DNA of 64,000 bases. Origin: Pleodorina starrii. Its lineage: Eukaryota > Chlorophyta > Chlorophyceae > Chlamydomonadales > Volvocaceae. The first letter of the stretch is position 1. Every line of letters starts with the position of its first letter. Location of the stretch: positions 1,820,001 to 1,884,000 of the forward strand of contig BRXU01000009.1 in NCBI GenBank assembly GCA_030267565.1, read 5' to 3'. The position numbers and the translations under genes were made by a program. The notes under the pieces were generated by a model, which saw only the letters and a list, made by a program, of their open reading frames with translations, was not told the DNA's origin and made no database searches. Positions 24,162-36,748 of the stretch are shown piece by piece.

Positions 24162-25848
24162 ATGCAGGCGTGCAGCTTCAGGGCGACCGCCCAGTCCACC
24201 CTGGCTCCCACCCGGCCAGGTACAGATGCAGAGTTAGCACGCCATCGCAACAGTAGCTGGTAGCACTTGGGTCCTTGGCCAAGGACTTGCTTGCGGTCTG
24301 CGGCCGTCCCCTTTGTAGTCCTGGCTTTTTAGGTGCCAGCCATCCAATATCTGCTGTGGAAATCTTATATCAGCTAAATGCACCTTCTGGGGGATTTATG
24401 TTGCAGTGAGCCGCGCGTTCACGCCTGTGGTGGCCAAGGTTGCGGACAGCAGGAAGGCTAGCACGCAAGCGCGCCATAAGCGCCTCCGCAGGAAGGTGCG
24501 AATTGCACATGCTACAAATGATTTTTGGGAGCAGCGCAGTATGCTTGTATGCGACCAAGGGACGGTTTGTGGTGCGGCGCTAAGTCACCCCTTTTTCGCT
24601 CTTCCAACCGTGAGCGTGTTACCTACAGTAGCATTTTCCTTTGTTTTGCTCTCGCAGCTCAACGGCACGACTGAGCGCCCTCGTCTGGCGGTGTACAAGT
24701 CCAACGAGCACATCTATGTGCAGGTGGGAATGCCTGCGCTGTCCAACACAAATATATCTGATGAATTACACTTCTACTGTTGGCGAGGGAGTTGACAAAA
24801 ATGTTCGGGGTGGCTTGAACGTGTCCAGGTCATTGATGATTCCGTCGGCCACACGCTGGCGGCTGCCAGCAGCGTCATGAAGGACATGAAGGAGTCTCTG
24901 GAGAGCGGCGCGAATGTGGTGCGTTTGCGGAGGAAGGAAGAGGCGGCGGGGGGGGTGGGGAGGGGTTGGGTATGGTTGGCACCTGCTTACATCGTCGTCT
25001 GTCTGTTCGAGGTTCCAGCATTCAGAACCGAACGCCGGGACGGTGGTTTCTGCGGTGTCCAGACGACACAGGCTGGTGGGGGATACACCATGGGGATTGG
25101 CCGGCCGTGAGGCTGTTGTTGGCGGGGTTGGGTTTGGGATGCGGCTCCACGTCACGTATGCATTGGCTGTCCCCTTGAGCGCCTGCCACGAACTAAATGT
25201 AATGCTGCGTTCTGTGGCGCTGGACGGTCATGGTGCCCAAGTGAACAGGAGGACGTGGCTTTCCTGTGTGATCTCCGTGTGGGGATCTCCGTTACGGATG
25301 GGAGAAGGGGCGCAGTTGCACTTGGTCTGCGCCGTGCATGCCCTTACGTCTTTCATGTTTGCTGATGTTGGCAAACAGGCTGCCGCTGAGGCCGTGGGGA
25401 AGAAGATTGCTGAGCTGTGCCTTGCGAAGAACATTGACAAGGTCTGCTTCGACCGCGGCGGCTTCAAGTACCACGGCCGCATCCAGGTCAACGCGGGGCA
25501 AACTGCGGGATCCGTACATGACGATACACGAGACGAGCGGGGCTGGGGTGTAACGAGGATTCCTGGGTCGGGGGGCTACCATGGCCCTGTCCATGGCTTT
25601 TCATCTGATATGGAAGGCAGTGCAGGCTGCGCTTAGCGATATGGGGACACTACATATTTGTGATGGGGATCCTAACAATGGATGCTTTCCCCCACGAAGC
25701 ACGGTGCGTTATTCCCCGTTCGTGCCAACATGCCAATGATTGATGGCTTCTTTGCCAGCCACGAAGTGAGCCTCACTCATTCCCATGCATCCTCCGATAC
25801 CCGCAGGCCGTCGCCGATGGCGCTCGCTCGGGCGGCCTCGTCTTCTAA
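24162..25848 (+). CDS. PRPL18: plastid 50S ribosomal protein L18 (uL18c)
   Basis: Six exons: 24162-24219, 24407-24495, 24658-24723, 24829-24915, 25379-25486, 25807-25848, with all phases agreeing; 149 residues. Exon 1 encodes a transit-peptide start ([19 protein letters not shown]). The mature part reads like bacterial L18: [15 protein letters not shown] (5S rRNA-binding basic end), [52 protein letters not shown] and the hallmark [13 protein letters not shown], ending [11 protein letters not shown]18 binds 5S rRNA in the central protuberance of the plastid large subunit. The gene is divergent from the aminotransferase and convergent with the CBP3 homologue. Confidence 0.96.
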
Positions 25849-26695
25849 GTTCGCGGCCTTGTTGGCGGCCATGCAACGCGGCGCGCAGCGCCTGGCCTCC
25901 TGCGGACAAAGGCAGGATGGTGTAGTCGAGCACCGCCTTGCCGCGCGCTTGACCCGGAGTAGCTGCCGCAGCGAGGCAAAGTGGTCAAAATGCTCTTGAC
26001 GGGAGATAGCAGTGTCAGGGGGTCAGCTTGTGCGCGGAGCTTGCATGATGTGAGGACCCTGAGCATCTCTCGGATGGCGCAGGCCGCATGTGGTTGCGGA
26101 CGCGGGCTGGCGCCGCGGCCCGGTGCGCAGCTCGTGGCTCTTCGCACGAGGAGGGGCGTGTTCGAGGCCGCATTTCCGCGACCCTCGTCGGCCGCCTACG
26201 GAAGGGTGGCTTGCCAGGCGCTCCGACGTTGGGACTTGGAGCTCGGCGCAGTGCGGCCACTGCTGGGGAAGTGTGACGCGCCCCGCAGCCTCTTCCGGTT
26301 GACTTGCGATCATGCTTTCAAAGCAGAACCTGCAGCAGCGGAGGCAAAGGCTGGCGGCCCTCAATTCTGCGCCGTAACTCTTGTGGGCTGTCAGGCTGGA
26401 CTGGGTGCGGTGTGAGGACGTGTGAGGTTTGAATGTCACCTCGAGGGCCTGTGCACGGCGCCAGGTCGGATGGATGTCGTTTGTGGAACCGGTCGCTGTC
26501 CTGTGAGCCCCTGCGTGTGTGCTTTTTCGGGGCTACAGGGTCCAGAGGCTGAGTGCAGTGTCTTCAGGGCCTGGGGCGGGAAGTGGGGCCAGTGGGCGCA
26601 AAGCGTGCTCACCCAATGGCCACAATTTCCATTACGGTTTTGGGGATGTGCATCGACAGGGCGGTTGGTGAATTAGCGGGCGCCTCTTCAGTTTA

Positions 26696-26700
26696 TGTAA
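26696..26700 (+). terminator. candidate poly(A) signal TGTAA for L18 (proximal)
   Basis: TGTAA 848 bp after the L18 stop. A second TGTAA at 26993-26997 is an alternative. Five-base matches are common by chance, so neither is certain. Confidence 0.35.
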
Positions 26701-26992
26701 TGAAGGCACGCTCCAGGAATGGCGGGTCTAAGCTCTGCGTGGGCGAGTGAACAGCAATCGTATTAAGGCAGCCGTTGGACACGCGGAATGGCGGCGTGCA
26801 AGTAACGAAGCTCAATGCCAAGGGACCTTGATACACAGCTTTGACACATTATTCCTTGACGTTTGGACTGCCTCGTCTAGTACATGTGCACAGCCAGTGG
26901 CACATCAGTCCATGTTTCCGAGCCCACACCCGGCCTGGTGGTTGGCCCCCGGCAACCTACTACTCACAGCGCGGATTCCGTCGTGGACGAGG

Positions 26993-26997
26993 TGTAA
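26993..26997 (+). terminator. candidate poly(A) signal TGTAA for L18 (distal)
   Basis: It lies 10 bases from the oppositely oriented TGTAA at 27012-27008 that would serve the convergent CBP3 gene. Confidence 0.35.
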
Positions 26998-27007
26998 GAA
27001 CAAGCAC

Positions 27008-27012
27008 TTACA
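27008..27012 (-). terminator. candidate poly(A) signal of the CBP3 homologue
   Basis: TTACA on + reads TGTAA on minus, 535 bp downstream of the stop at 27547. Confidence 0.45.
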
Positions 27013-27546
27013 GGCTGCTGCTGCTGCGATTGGGTTCGTTGGGTTGCAGGATTTCCTGCATTGACCGCCAAAGACCGCCTTGGTCTCGACCACCAAACAT
27101 GTGTATCGCGTATACTGGTGGCAGAAAGCCTAAAGCCCAGCCCAGCGACGTAATCGATCTGCCGGACAAATAGAACACGGCAGCTCAGCGCACACGTATG
27201 TATGTATGTGTCCCTTCGGACGTCCACCGCTGCAGCGCCAAAAGACACCACCTCGCCGCCTCCCGCCAATCCACTGGCCGGGCACCCCTCCAGCCTAGTC
27301 AGCAAACGGCAGCTGCAGAGAGCCAGCCAGCGCCCGTCATGGCCGCCATCCCACGCCCGCATGGCGACGAGCCGCTGATTTCACGCACGTCTGGCGCCTC
27401 TGGTCCCTCAAAACGCCGTTTGCCGGGCGCGCCCCCCTACTGCCTCGCGCGCCGTCCTTCCGAGCCACTTGGAACACCACCATACAAGCGCTGTCACCGG
27501 GCCCCAGGCTCCCGCCGCTCCGGTCTCTGCCGCCCCCGGCAACCTA

Positions 27547-30226
27547 CTACGCTCCCGCCCCCTCTTCCCCCACCGCTGGCGCCGGCGCTGTCGCCGCTCC
27601 GTCCTCCGCCGGCGAGAGCACTCCCGCCCGCTGCACCGCCTCCTGCAGCAGCCCCGAGCCGCTGAAGCGCACGTGGCCCCCCAGCACCGTGGCATCGTCG
27701 GTGAGCGCCAGGCAGTGCAGCTCTCTCATGGCGTAGCGGGACACCAACTCTGCGTCGGCCCTGCAGGCGACGGACAGGGTAGTGGTTGCGGTGGTGGTGG
27801 GGACTGGGGAGGATGGCGACGGTGGTGGCAATGGCGTGAGAGACAGGACGTTTGTGGCAGACGCTCCTTCATTCGGAGCATCGGGCAAGACCATTTGAGA
27901 CAAAGCGGCGCGCGTCCAAACTGCAGCGCCGCCTGTGTTGAACTGGGGACCCAACACGCCCTACCCCGAGGCCGGGAGTGCCAATATCCCCACCCGACTG
28001 ACACACCTGTGCTTCTCGTCCCCGCCGTAGAAGCGGCGCAGGAAGATGTCGGTCAACAGCAGCGGGTCCGTGGAGCCCTTCTTCAAGATCTGTGATACGT
28101 CAGCCGGTGTGGCGAGTTGAGGGAAGTGGCGGGAGCGCGGGCGCAGCGCTTACGAAACGAGTGACTACGAGGTCGGATGGGCCCATGGGTCGGCTAGGAC
28201 CCGACCGAGGCTGCGGCGCGAAGCGCCGCCGCCGGGTTGCCTGTGACCAACGACGGACGGTGGATTTGGTGGTGGTGCAGGCTGATTTCGGCAGTGGAAA
28301 GACGCATCGTCCTCGACGCCGGCATTGTGGAAGGCGACGGCAGGCACCCCGATGATCTGGCAGCCAGCGCCAGCTACTTTCAAAACCACCTAATCAACTT
28401 CCAACCCCCAACCGCCAACTTCCAAAACCCCGACAAACCTCGTCCAGCTCGAAGCCCGTCTCGTAGAAATGCGTTTCCAGCTTCTTGAGCCACTTGGTAA
28501 CGCCAACCTGTCGTGTGGCGCGACATTGTTCGCAGTAACTGAAGCACGCTCGCGAGTAGCGTGAATGCAAGCACGCTCGTCCGGAGCTGCCCACTTGCGC
28601 CGACCGACCTCTCACACGGCCGGCAGCGGCGGGACGCGACAGTCCTGGGCACGATATGAGCATATGACTGCTGACCCAAGCCCAGTGGTCTTCCCCCGAC
28701 CCACATCCCAATACTCAGCCCGAGCAGGGAGGAGCGCACGAGCGGAACGCAAGAGCGCTGGGCACCTCCCTGGAGACATCCATCGGTGTTCGAGAAGCGG
28801 AAAGCAGATGACCGGTGCACGGATGAGAAATGGCGACGCAGGCGCCTGAGCTGCCTGAGCGCACATGCATGCGGGCACACTTGCGCCCTTGGCGCGTGCG
28901 TACCTGCACCCCCGCGGAGTAGACCCGGTTCTCGACGTCCGCTTGGAACTGGTTGTAGAAGCGCTGCCGGAAGATCCGCACGTCGGGGCTGGTGCAGTTG
29001 CGCAGCCGGTGGATAACCATCCACACGTGCAGCGACAAGAAAACGTACGTCGCCCAAAACATGGTGCCGGACTGGAAGGCTGCGAGGGCACGCGCGCACG
29101 CGGCGGGGGGTGGGTCGGTTGGCGGCTCATGTACCAAAATGGGTCCTGCGGACGGGGCTGAGGTGTTGGTCTCGGGGCCCCTGGGGCCGCCGGAGGCAGA
29201 GCACACAGCAGCGCGGGAGGGAGGGCCATAGCGAGGCCTCCCGCCCGCTACGGCCTCCGTTCCACGCGTGGCCACTGGCGGGCTGTCCGTCTGCCTACGC
29301 GAGTGGCGGCCGAATCGGTCCCGCTGGGGGCGCCAGCCGCCCGTTCGCAGGCACTGGCCAGCCTTGGGAGTGGAAGCTTTGGGGGCGGCTCGGCCTTGCC
29401 CTCGCAATCTCAATAGGAATGGGAGTAGCTGCCGCCCGCTCACCTCGCTGCATGACGCCGGTATCGGCGTTCTCCGTGACCGCCTCGTACAGCCGCTGCG
29501 CAGCTGTGCAGGCAGGACGGGTCCGGGTACATGCGGGCAGGTCCAGGTGCAGGGACAGGTGAGGCCCGCAGGGTGAGGAGGAGAGCATCGAGCCTACGAG
29601 CTGTGGGCGGGTCCAGCTACGTTACCCGGATCCGCGCTTGACACTCTCGGGCCACAAAACCCGCAGCCCCAGATGCAGCCACAGGAGACACCCCCTGCAG
29701 CCGAACCCACATGGCAGATATCCTGCGTGGACCCCATACCCATTCCCTTTCCGATTTCCCGCCTCACAATGCAGGATCTTCGAGGCTTTGCTTTCGAAAC
29801 CCATCAGTCGCAACATGGCACGGCCCAGCGGGTTGTTCAGGTCAGCCGGTATGGGCACATCCCCACGATCGAACTGTAAGCTTCGAGACGGGGTCATGAG
29901 GGCCTCCGTCACCTCTCGAAGCCTGGCACTTCGAGTATTCTGCGGAAGTCATCAATTCCAGGCGGACGGTCGCGAGGGGCCGAGCAGCTGTGGCAGTTAT
30001 AGTGCTGACTTACCGCCAGCGAACTGAATCCATACCGATAGAGTTGCCGACTAAGCGCAAGAAGCGCGCTGTAGCCATCGCGCTCGCAGCCTGAGCCCGA
30101 TGTCGACGCCTGGCAGGTTGCTGTGGCGGTCGCTGTAGCGGTCGTTTGCAATAATGAAGATGTTCCTACGGTATGCAAATGCTGAAGTACGCGGCAAGAC
30201 CGCAGCGCTTGCGCCATTCGTGGCAT
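27547..30226 (-). CDS. CBP3: mitochondrial complex III assembly factor, CBP3/UQCC1 family
   Basis: Seven exons in agreeing phase: 30226-30014, 29873-29768, 29503-29444, 29079-28904, 28507-28439, 28089-28007, 27760-27547; 306 residues. The start MPRMAQALRSCRVLQHLHT is basic, Ser/Thr-rich and lacks acids, like a mitochondrial presequence. The ubiquinol-cytochrome c chaperone domain follows: SAQRLYEAVTENADTGV, MFWATYVFLSLHVWMVIHRL (compare the conserved LHVWM), VTKWLKKLETHFYETGFELDE, then DPLLLTDIFLRRFYGGDE and RYAMRELHCLALTDDATVL with a final GHVRFSG. Family members bind newly made cytochrome b at the mitoribosome and start bc1 assembly. The C-terminal tail is Ala/Gly/Glu-rich. The Rieske gene of the same complex lies 20 kb away. 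The start is the first ATG in frame. Confidence 0.87.
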
Positions 30227-31383
30227 CGCGGCCGCTCCTGCGCCACACAAGGCGATACCTGACAAAGGCAAACACTAGCTGCAACCTTCGATTTAATGCG
30301 CCATAGTAGCAAACACATATACCCGCTTGAGAGGCATTAACACCGGAAAAGAGTTGCTGTGAGGGTTGTTCGCCGTACACCCGTCATAACCACCACGTCA
30401 CACCGCGCAGACGAAGGACGTGTGCATATTCCCACGCCAGAAGCACCGAGCCGCACAGAGAGATGCACGCTCCAGCCAAGACCCACTGAGAAGTGAAGGA
30501 AGGGACCCTCTCGGTGGGGCTCTCCCGTGGAGTCCAACCGGCACGAAACGGTAACAACAACAACCAGCGAAGTATGGCAAGGTCTACCTTACCCTTACCG
30601 TGGCTGGAGCTAGCTGTCTCTTCCAACACATTTCCATGTTGTCGTCCCGCTTGTGCTTGTGCTTTACCTCTCGTGCCCCGTGAGGGTCTGCGTGCGTCCA
30701 CTCCCAGGTTCCGCTTCCGCTGGCATCGCACACCTCACTCGTGTCGCGCGCTGCAAAGTGCACTGTCGTCTATGGACACAACAATCGCGGTCGCCACCTG
30801 TTGCTCAGCCAAACCCCAGCATCTTCCGCCGCTCTGCTTTGCCTGCTTCGCGCTTGCTGCCCACTTGCCCCGCCCGGCCTTCCTCAGCCAAGAGCCTGTA
30901 CTGAAGCTCCGACCGCCGGCATGCCTTGCCGTGCTGTCGATTGTCTACACGCCTGTGTGTCTTTTACAAGACCGTCCCTGATCGGAAGGTGCACTTGGAG
31001 CCCCTCTTCCGGGAACACGCGCGGCGACCTCGTTGCTACTGCCGTGGCTGCACGGGAGCAGCAACGCAGCACCGAACCACACCCCTGTTGTGCAACTCTC
31101 GGCGCGACCCACATTGATTAAATTCAGGACAAATTATTAAGGATACCTAACGGGCTGAAAACAAACAAAAAAACCGGCTCGGACAGGCTGCTTGATACGC
31201 AGCGCAGGCGTACGACCGGGAAACCCACTGGGGTATGCAGTCATGCCAAGGCCTGGCAGTGACTGGCACGCATAGCAACAAGCAAATGTCCACAAATCTC
31301 CATCGTAATAAGCTTCAACCGCGTTACCGAGTGTTCAGGTGGCGGGCGCTCCCCGTTCCCCGCCGCCGCCGTCGGTCTGGCGG

Positions 31384-31958
31384 CTACCTGAAGGGCTTAC
31401 CCGGGTAGTCCTGCGTCGGGTTGCGTGTGAACGGCGGAAATTCCGGGCAGCCGCCTTTCGGCAGCCAGCATGCCCGCCGCTCTTTCAACACCCCAGTCAA
31501 ATGCCCACCGAAACAACCACAACAGGGCATGACATAACATGACACCTTGGGATATGGTACGATACGTCCGCAGCAGCTTTTCGCTCATACCGTAACGTAA
31601 CCTCCCGACAGGGGGCGGCGGTGGCCAATGCGCGACAGGGCGGGAGGGAGGAAGGGAGGGGGCACCGCTCGTCACCAATTTCGTCACCATCAAACCTCCC
31701 AGCGAGGAACACTCCACATACCGCAACCGGAACCGCGACGCCGCTGGGCGAGTTAAGGTACTTCGTTTGTAAATCGAGAGGTGGCTGATGGTCCCACCTA
31801 AGCCGCTGCAGGTGACCCCCGACCCGCACACCGCAACGTTGTCCACCGCCAACTCCAGGCAGTCCGGAACCGCCTAATCAGGCACCTCCAGAGCCTATTC
31901 AAGCCCGCCTGATCTGACGGTGCCATATCACCTGCGCCACGCCAAGCTGCATGTGCAT
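31384..31958 (-). CDS. possible small single-span membrane protein
   Basis: A weak three-exon model: 31958-31932 (MHMQLGVAQ), 31805-31696, and a last exon at 31387 that adds one codon and a stop. It would give about 46 residues with a soluble start (RLRWDHQPPLDLQTKYL) and one hydrophobic segment (GVAVPVAVCGVFLAG), a layout seen in tiny subunits of mitochondrial complexes. The middle exon's second frame supports a different join, so the model is uncertain and no family is recognised. Confidence 0.22.
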
Positions 31959-32718
31959 GTCCCGAGGGACAACGGACACCCTCCCGGCAGGCTGCCACCA
32001 CCCCGCCGGCAGCTAGGGGCGAGCACGGCGCCCCCTTAGCAGCAGCGACCGACAGCAGCATTACACAGCTCCCTCTTTCCTTCCTCTCCCCCACCGTTAG
32101 CACCACCCCTCCATCCTTTCCGGTGCCGTTTCGTCTTTAATTGCCCCCCTTAGCACCGCCTGTCCGTTGCTGCCGCCCACCATCCTAGGGTTTCATGTAC
32201 CGGTATCTGCACCGCTCCACCGCACGCCGCAAGCCTCTCGTATTACTCGTATTACTGGGTCCGTTTCACTTCTGCTAATCCGCTGCGGTTATTGCGTTTA
32301 TTACTGCCCTCTCATCGCGCGACCCACCGGCCACCGACAGGGACAGCACCTCCCCGATACGGCACTGCAGTACACCGTACACGTGGCTGCAAGCAGAACA
32401 CGAATGGTGGTGCAACCTCCCTCGAAACCGGGAAAGCGAAGATCCGGGAAAGGGAAAGGGAAAAAACAAAACAAGATTGGAACAAGGAGCAACAGGATTG
32501 AGGGGGTGACGGGCCGCTCTCGCCCTCGCCCTCACGTCCACCCCCAAGGCAAGCCTAGCAACAGACCAGAGCCCCCGTACAGGGCCCGTCCTGCCAGGCC
32601 GCGGCTCCCCTGCGCAGCGCAGTGCAGTGCAGTGCACGGCCAGACCGCCTGCTGGGTGTGACCTTCCCTTCCTGCTGGGCCACCTGGCGCCCCACCGGAG
32701 CCCCATTGGCGACCACTG

Positions 32719-32723
32719 TTACA
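32719..32723 (-). terminator. candidate poly(A) signal of ZNG1
   Basis: TTACA on + reads TGTAA on minus, 306 bp after the ZNG1 stop, which places the GT repeat inside the 3' UTR. Confidence 0.5.
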
Positions 32724-32888
32724 ACCACCCACCACCCGCCCTGGGAGAATGCCGCACACCCTCACCGCCGCTATCGCTGCATCACTGTATCAGCTCAGGA
32801 TGGGGCCGTCACACCGCCTCACGCCGCCTCACAAGGCTGATCCCCCGGGTCTGTGCGTCTGTCGGTCTGTGAGTGGGTGACTGGGTGG

Positions 32889-32988
<100 letters not shown>

Positions 32989-33028
32989 ACCGGGCCTGTG
33001 GCTGTGTCGGCCTCGGTGGGTCTGTGGG

Positions 33029-36000
33029 TCACGCTGGGGCGGCCCCGCCCTCCTCTTGCTGCTGCTGCTGCCCGACGCCCACAAACTCCGCCCAGGAGGC
33101 CTTGACGGCCGCGGGGCGCAGGTTGCGGCCGATGATGACCAGCCGCGTGGCGCGCGCCTCGCCGGGCTGCCACTCAGGCCCCGAAACCACCTCGTACAGC
33201 TCGTACACGGCCTGGCGGGCGGGAAGGCGGACGGCAAAATGTCAGGTCCCGGGGCCGGGGCTGGGGCTGGGGCTTGGGAACGAGGAACTCCGTCCGGCGA
33301 TCCCCACGGCCCGACGGCGCGTGGCCATTTTCTCGGCGCCGACCCGACCCCGCCCGCTAACCTGCCAACAAAGGCGCACAAAGGCGCACCTCCCAAAGCG
33401 CCCCCCCCGGGAGCCCCTAGCCCCCACCAGCCCCCACCCCACCCCACCCCACCTGCAGCATGTGTTTCTTGTCGCTGCCCTCCACACAGATGAGCCCCTT
33501 CATCCGGTAGATCTCGTCAGCCCGGGAGTCGCGGTCCCACAGCAAATGATCCACCCAGGATTTGAACCTGCGCACCCCACCGGGCGGGGAACCACAGCCG
33601 GAAGGACTTCAATGCTGTGCGTCATTACGTCATTGGCTCAGTGCAGCCACCCGTGTACCAAGCCCTCCGGGCGGGAGGAGGGGCCGCAAAGTACCCTGGG
33701 GGTTGAGCGCGAACCGAACCGAGCCGCAGCACAGGAACGGAGACGACGGGGAGGCTCCACGGGTAGTGGCCGCAGATTGCCAGTGGGAAGCCTTTTCTCA
33801 CTGGCAGGGAAGGCGAGCGGACGCACCGGCGGGTAGACGCACCGGCGGCCGCCAGGCTTGCGTTCCTTGCCCGCTGCGGCTAGCGGCCCGCGGCATCACC
33901 TGCCGTACCCCGTATCCGTAAAGCCGTACCCCTGTCGTACCTCTCAAGATCCACAGGGTGGTCGCAGCGAAGGCTGACGGTGGAGACCTGATTGTCGTGC
34001 ACGTGATCCGCGTCGGCGCAGGACGCCATCGCCTGCGCTGACCCACGGGTCGGCGTCAACGGCGCCGCCGCCGCCGCCGCCAGCAGCGGCGACGGCGGCG
34101 GCACCAACGAGCCCGCCGGCGACATGTCCGCACTGGAGCAGGGCCCGCTGGAGCCGGCGGCGACGGCCGCGGCGGCGGCGTTGCACGCCGCCACGGCGGC
34201 GGCGGCGGCCGCGGCGATTGTGCTGGCGGCGCTGGAGCGCGCGTGGAAGCTGTGCGCGCGCGAGGAGCAGCAGGAGACACCGGTGGAGCGGCGGCGGCCG
34301 GTGGCCTCTCCGGCGTGGCTGCTCCGCTCGAGGGCCCCCGACGGCGCGTCGCCGGTCTCCACCTCGTCGTCTGCCTCCGCTATGGGCGGCAGGACCAGGT
34401 CGCCCTTGTGGCTGCACACGGACGAGGATGAGGAGGGCGCGACGAGGAGGGCGCAGAGAGCGTGGAGAGAGAGCGATCGGTGCGGAGCGCATGAGAGCGG
34501 AGCGCGGCGGGGAGAAAGAGCGGAGGGAGGGCCGAGACCGAGGGGGAGGAGGGGGAGGAGACGGCCGCAGTCTCGATCAGGTGCGAACCGTAATCACAGG
34601 AAGCCCCCTCCACTCCCGGCGGGCCCGGCCCCGGCCCCCCGGGCCGCGGCATCCCACTCGGCGTCCGCGCTTCCCCGCTTTCCCCGCACCGCCAGATTAC
34701 CGTGTGGCCCCGCCCCGCACCGGCCCCTCCCGGCCCCCGCCCCGCACCGGCCCCTCCCGGCCCCCGGCCCGCACCGGCCCCTCCCGGCCCCCGGCCCGCA
34801 CCGGCCCCTCCCGGCCCCCGGCCCGCACCGGCCCCGCAGCGGTCCCTGCCCTGTCCGCCCCGCACCTGTATCCGTTCCTGTTGAGAATGAGCCCCAGGTC
34901 CACGACGCTCCGCTGCGTGCGCACAATGGTGACTCCGCTGTTGATGGCCCGGATGTCCGCCTCCGCGCGAACCAGCGCCTCCTCCTCCGCTAGGTCCAGC
35001 TGGGGAGGCGGGAAGGGGGGGAGGGAGGCGAGCAGCGCGGCACGGCGGGGAGCGGCACGATGGCGGGGGGTAAGAAGGGGAGGCGGCCAGGATTACGCAT
35101 TTCACGCTTTTCCACATCACCGTCTGTCAGCTTCTGTCTTGGGTCTGCTGTACTGTACCCCACCCCACTCCAACCCATCCCAACATGTTCAGTGCCCCTC
35201 TCCACCTCAGTGCCCCAACGTCGCCTCCGTTCCTTCGCTCCCTTCCGTATTTCTCACCCCACCACCCACCATCCCGCCCCACCACCCACCACCCACCCCG
35301 CCCCACCCCACCACCCCACCCCACCCCACCACCCACCCCACCACCCACCCCAACCCGCCCCACCACCCACCCCACCCTCACCTTGTTCAGCACCACAATG
35401 TCGGCGTATGCCACCTGCACCTGCGCCTCGTTGATCACCCCCCGCGGCCGCGGCTCGTGCAGCTGGCGGTCGATGTTGACCGCATCCACCACCGTCACCA
35501 CCCCGTCCAGCGCCACACGCGACTCCAGCTCGGCATCCGTCCACAGCGCCGTGGCGATTGGGCCCGGGTTAGCCAGGCCGGTGGTCTCGATGAGGATGTA
35601 GTCGAAGCGGCGCGACTGACCCGCGGGTCGGTCCAGCAGGCTCTCCAGCGCCTGCAGGAAGTCCGACTTGACGGCGCAGCACATGCAGCCGTTGGTCAGC
35701 TCCACCCACTCGCCGTCGTGCTGGCGCTGCAGGCCCTGTGTGCGTTTATGGGTATTGTGGGTGTGTGGTTAACTGGTTATCCACGTATAGGCCGGAGCCC
35801 GAGTGTGTGGGGCGGGGGGGGGCGGGGACAGGGGTGTGTTTGTGGAGGGAAGGGGGTTGTCTGTGATAGGGATGGGCAGGGAAAGGGGGCAGCCGCTGAG
35901 GCGACGTTGAGCGAGTGTTTGTCCTGCTGATGCGAGCGAGTGCGCGATTGCTGGTGTAGTTTGGTTGCTGGTTGCGTTTATCTCCTCAAAGGAGTTGAGG

Positions 36001-36748
36001 CACTTGAGAGGGTGTTCACGGCGAAGGGGAAAAGGCCTGCCCTTACTGTACCTCTTGGGATTGCACGAAGCTGGCTTCGATGCCGACATCCTCGCCGAAC
36101 TCATTGAGGATGACGGCGATTCGATACCCGTGGTCGGCCGTGAGGATGTGTCGAACCAACGTGGTTTTGCCGGAGCCAAGGAAGCCTGCCGGGGGTAGGG
36201 CGGAGGACGAAGAACGCGGGGAGGAATGCGCTGAAGCAGAGAGAGGAGTGGTGAATGGGTCGGTTGGGGTGGAGGTCCCCAGCTTTGATCTGGGAGAGAC
36301 GTGCCGAGGGGCGAGACGGCGCGCCAGCATAGGCCGGGAAATAACGAAGACACTCGTGATAATCGGGAGTCATGATAAGCGGAGCTAAGTGGCACAGGGT
36401 TTGGGCAACGGGCTTTATTCCGCGAGTTCAGGCTTTCGCGACCCGACCAGGACTTACGTAACACGTTACAAACGCCTAGCATACCGCATCACCCGAAACC
36501 CGTTCGTCTCAGCGCAGCTTGGTCATTTGCTAGGTCCTTACCGGTCACGATGGTAACTGGAACTGTTGTGCGCTCAGGCTGTGCCTCATCCTCAGCGCGT
36601 TTAGCTTCTGCATGGAGTATGTATATGTATGGATAAACTATAGGGCGATGAATGTTCGCACCGCCACGACGGTGGAACTTTCGACTCTCTCTTCTGTACC
36701 TGGCGCGTCGTCGAGAGCAAGCGCAAGCGGAATCTCTTCGTCGTCCAT
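33029..36748 (-). CDS. ZNG1: ZNG1/CobW-family (COG0523) zinc-chaperone GTPase
   Basis: Eight exons in agreeing phase: 36748-36700, 36607-36542, 36185-36052, 35735-35382, 34999-34866, 34411-33941, 33567-33453, 33211-33029; about 501 residues. Visible motifs: P-loop GFLGSGKT (39-46), VILNEFGEDVG, the metal-binding CxCC in TNGCMCCAVK (Cys100, 102, 103), ETTGLANPGPIATALW, VVTVVDAVNIDRQL, and the guanine-specificity NKLD (200-203). The C-terminal CobW domain follows: STVSLRCDHPVDLER, FKSWVDHLLWD, YRMKGLICVEGSDKKHMLQ, AVYELYEVVSG and TRLVIIGRNL, in the order of human ZNG1. ZNG1 delivers zinc to type I methionine aminopeptidase. The start is acidic (MDDEEIPLALALDD), but the CPELVPI docking motif of animal ZNG1 is not visible. 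Exon 6 inserts about 110 low-complexity, Ala/Ser/Pro-rich residues between the two domains. Confidence 0.94.
34714..34845. repeat. about five copies of a 27-bp GC-rich unit in a ZNG1 intron
   Basis: The unit GCACCGGCCCCTCCCGGCCC plus CCGGCCC recurs head to tail between exons 5 and 6, close to the exon 5 donor. Confidence 0.85.
35250..35380. repeat. CCCA/CCA-rich tract in a ZNG1 intron
   Basis: Irregular CCACCCCACC units occupy the intron after exon 4, ending at the splice donor. On the gene strand this is a G/T-rich run that could form G-quadruplexes. Confidence 0.8.

Larger units (their letters stand above)
25849..27546. other. convergent 3' region of the L18 and CBP3 genes
   Basis: The stretch holds the 3' UTRs of both genes. 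Open frames here (for example 26023-26439 minus) have no recognisable domain. Confidence 0.45.

Noticed and set aside
34218..35930. 570-codon plus-strand frame
   Set aside because: It runs antisense through ZNG1 exons 4-6 and the intervening low-complexity introns; the minus-strand exons carry the conserved GTPase motifs.
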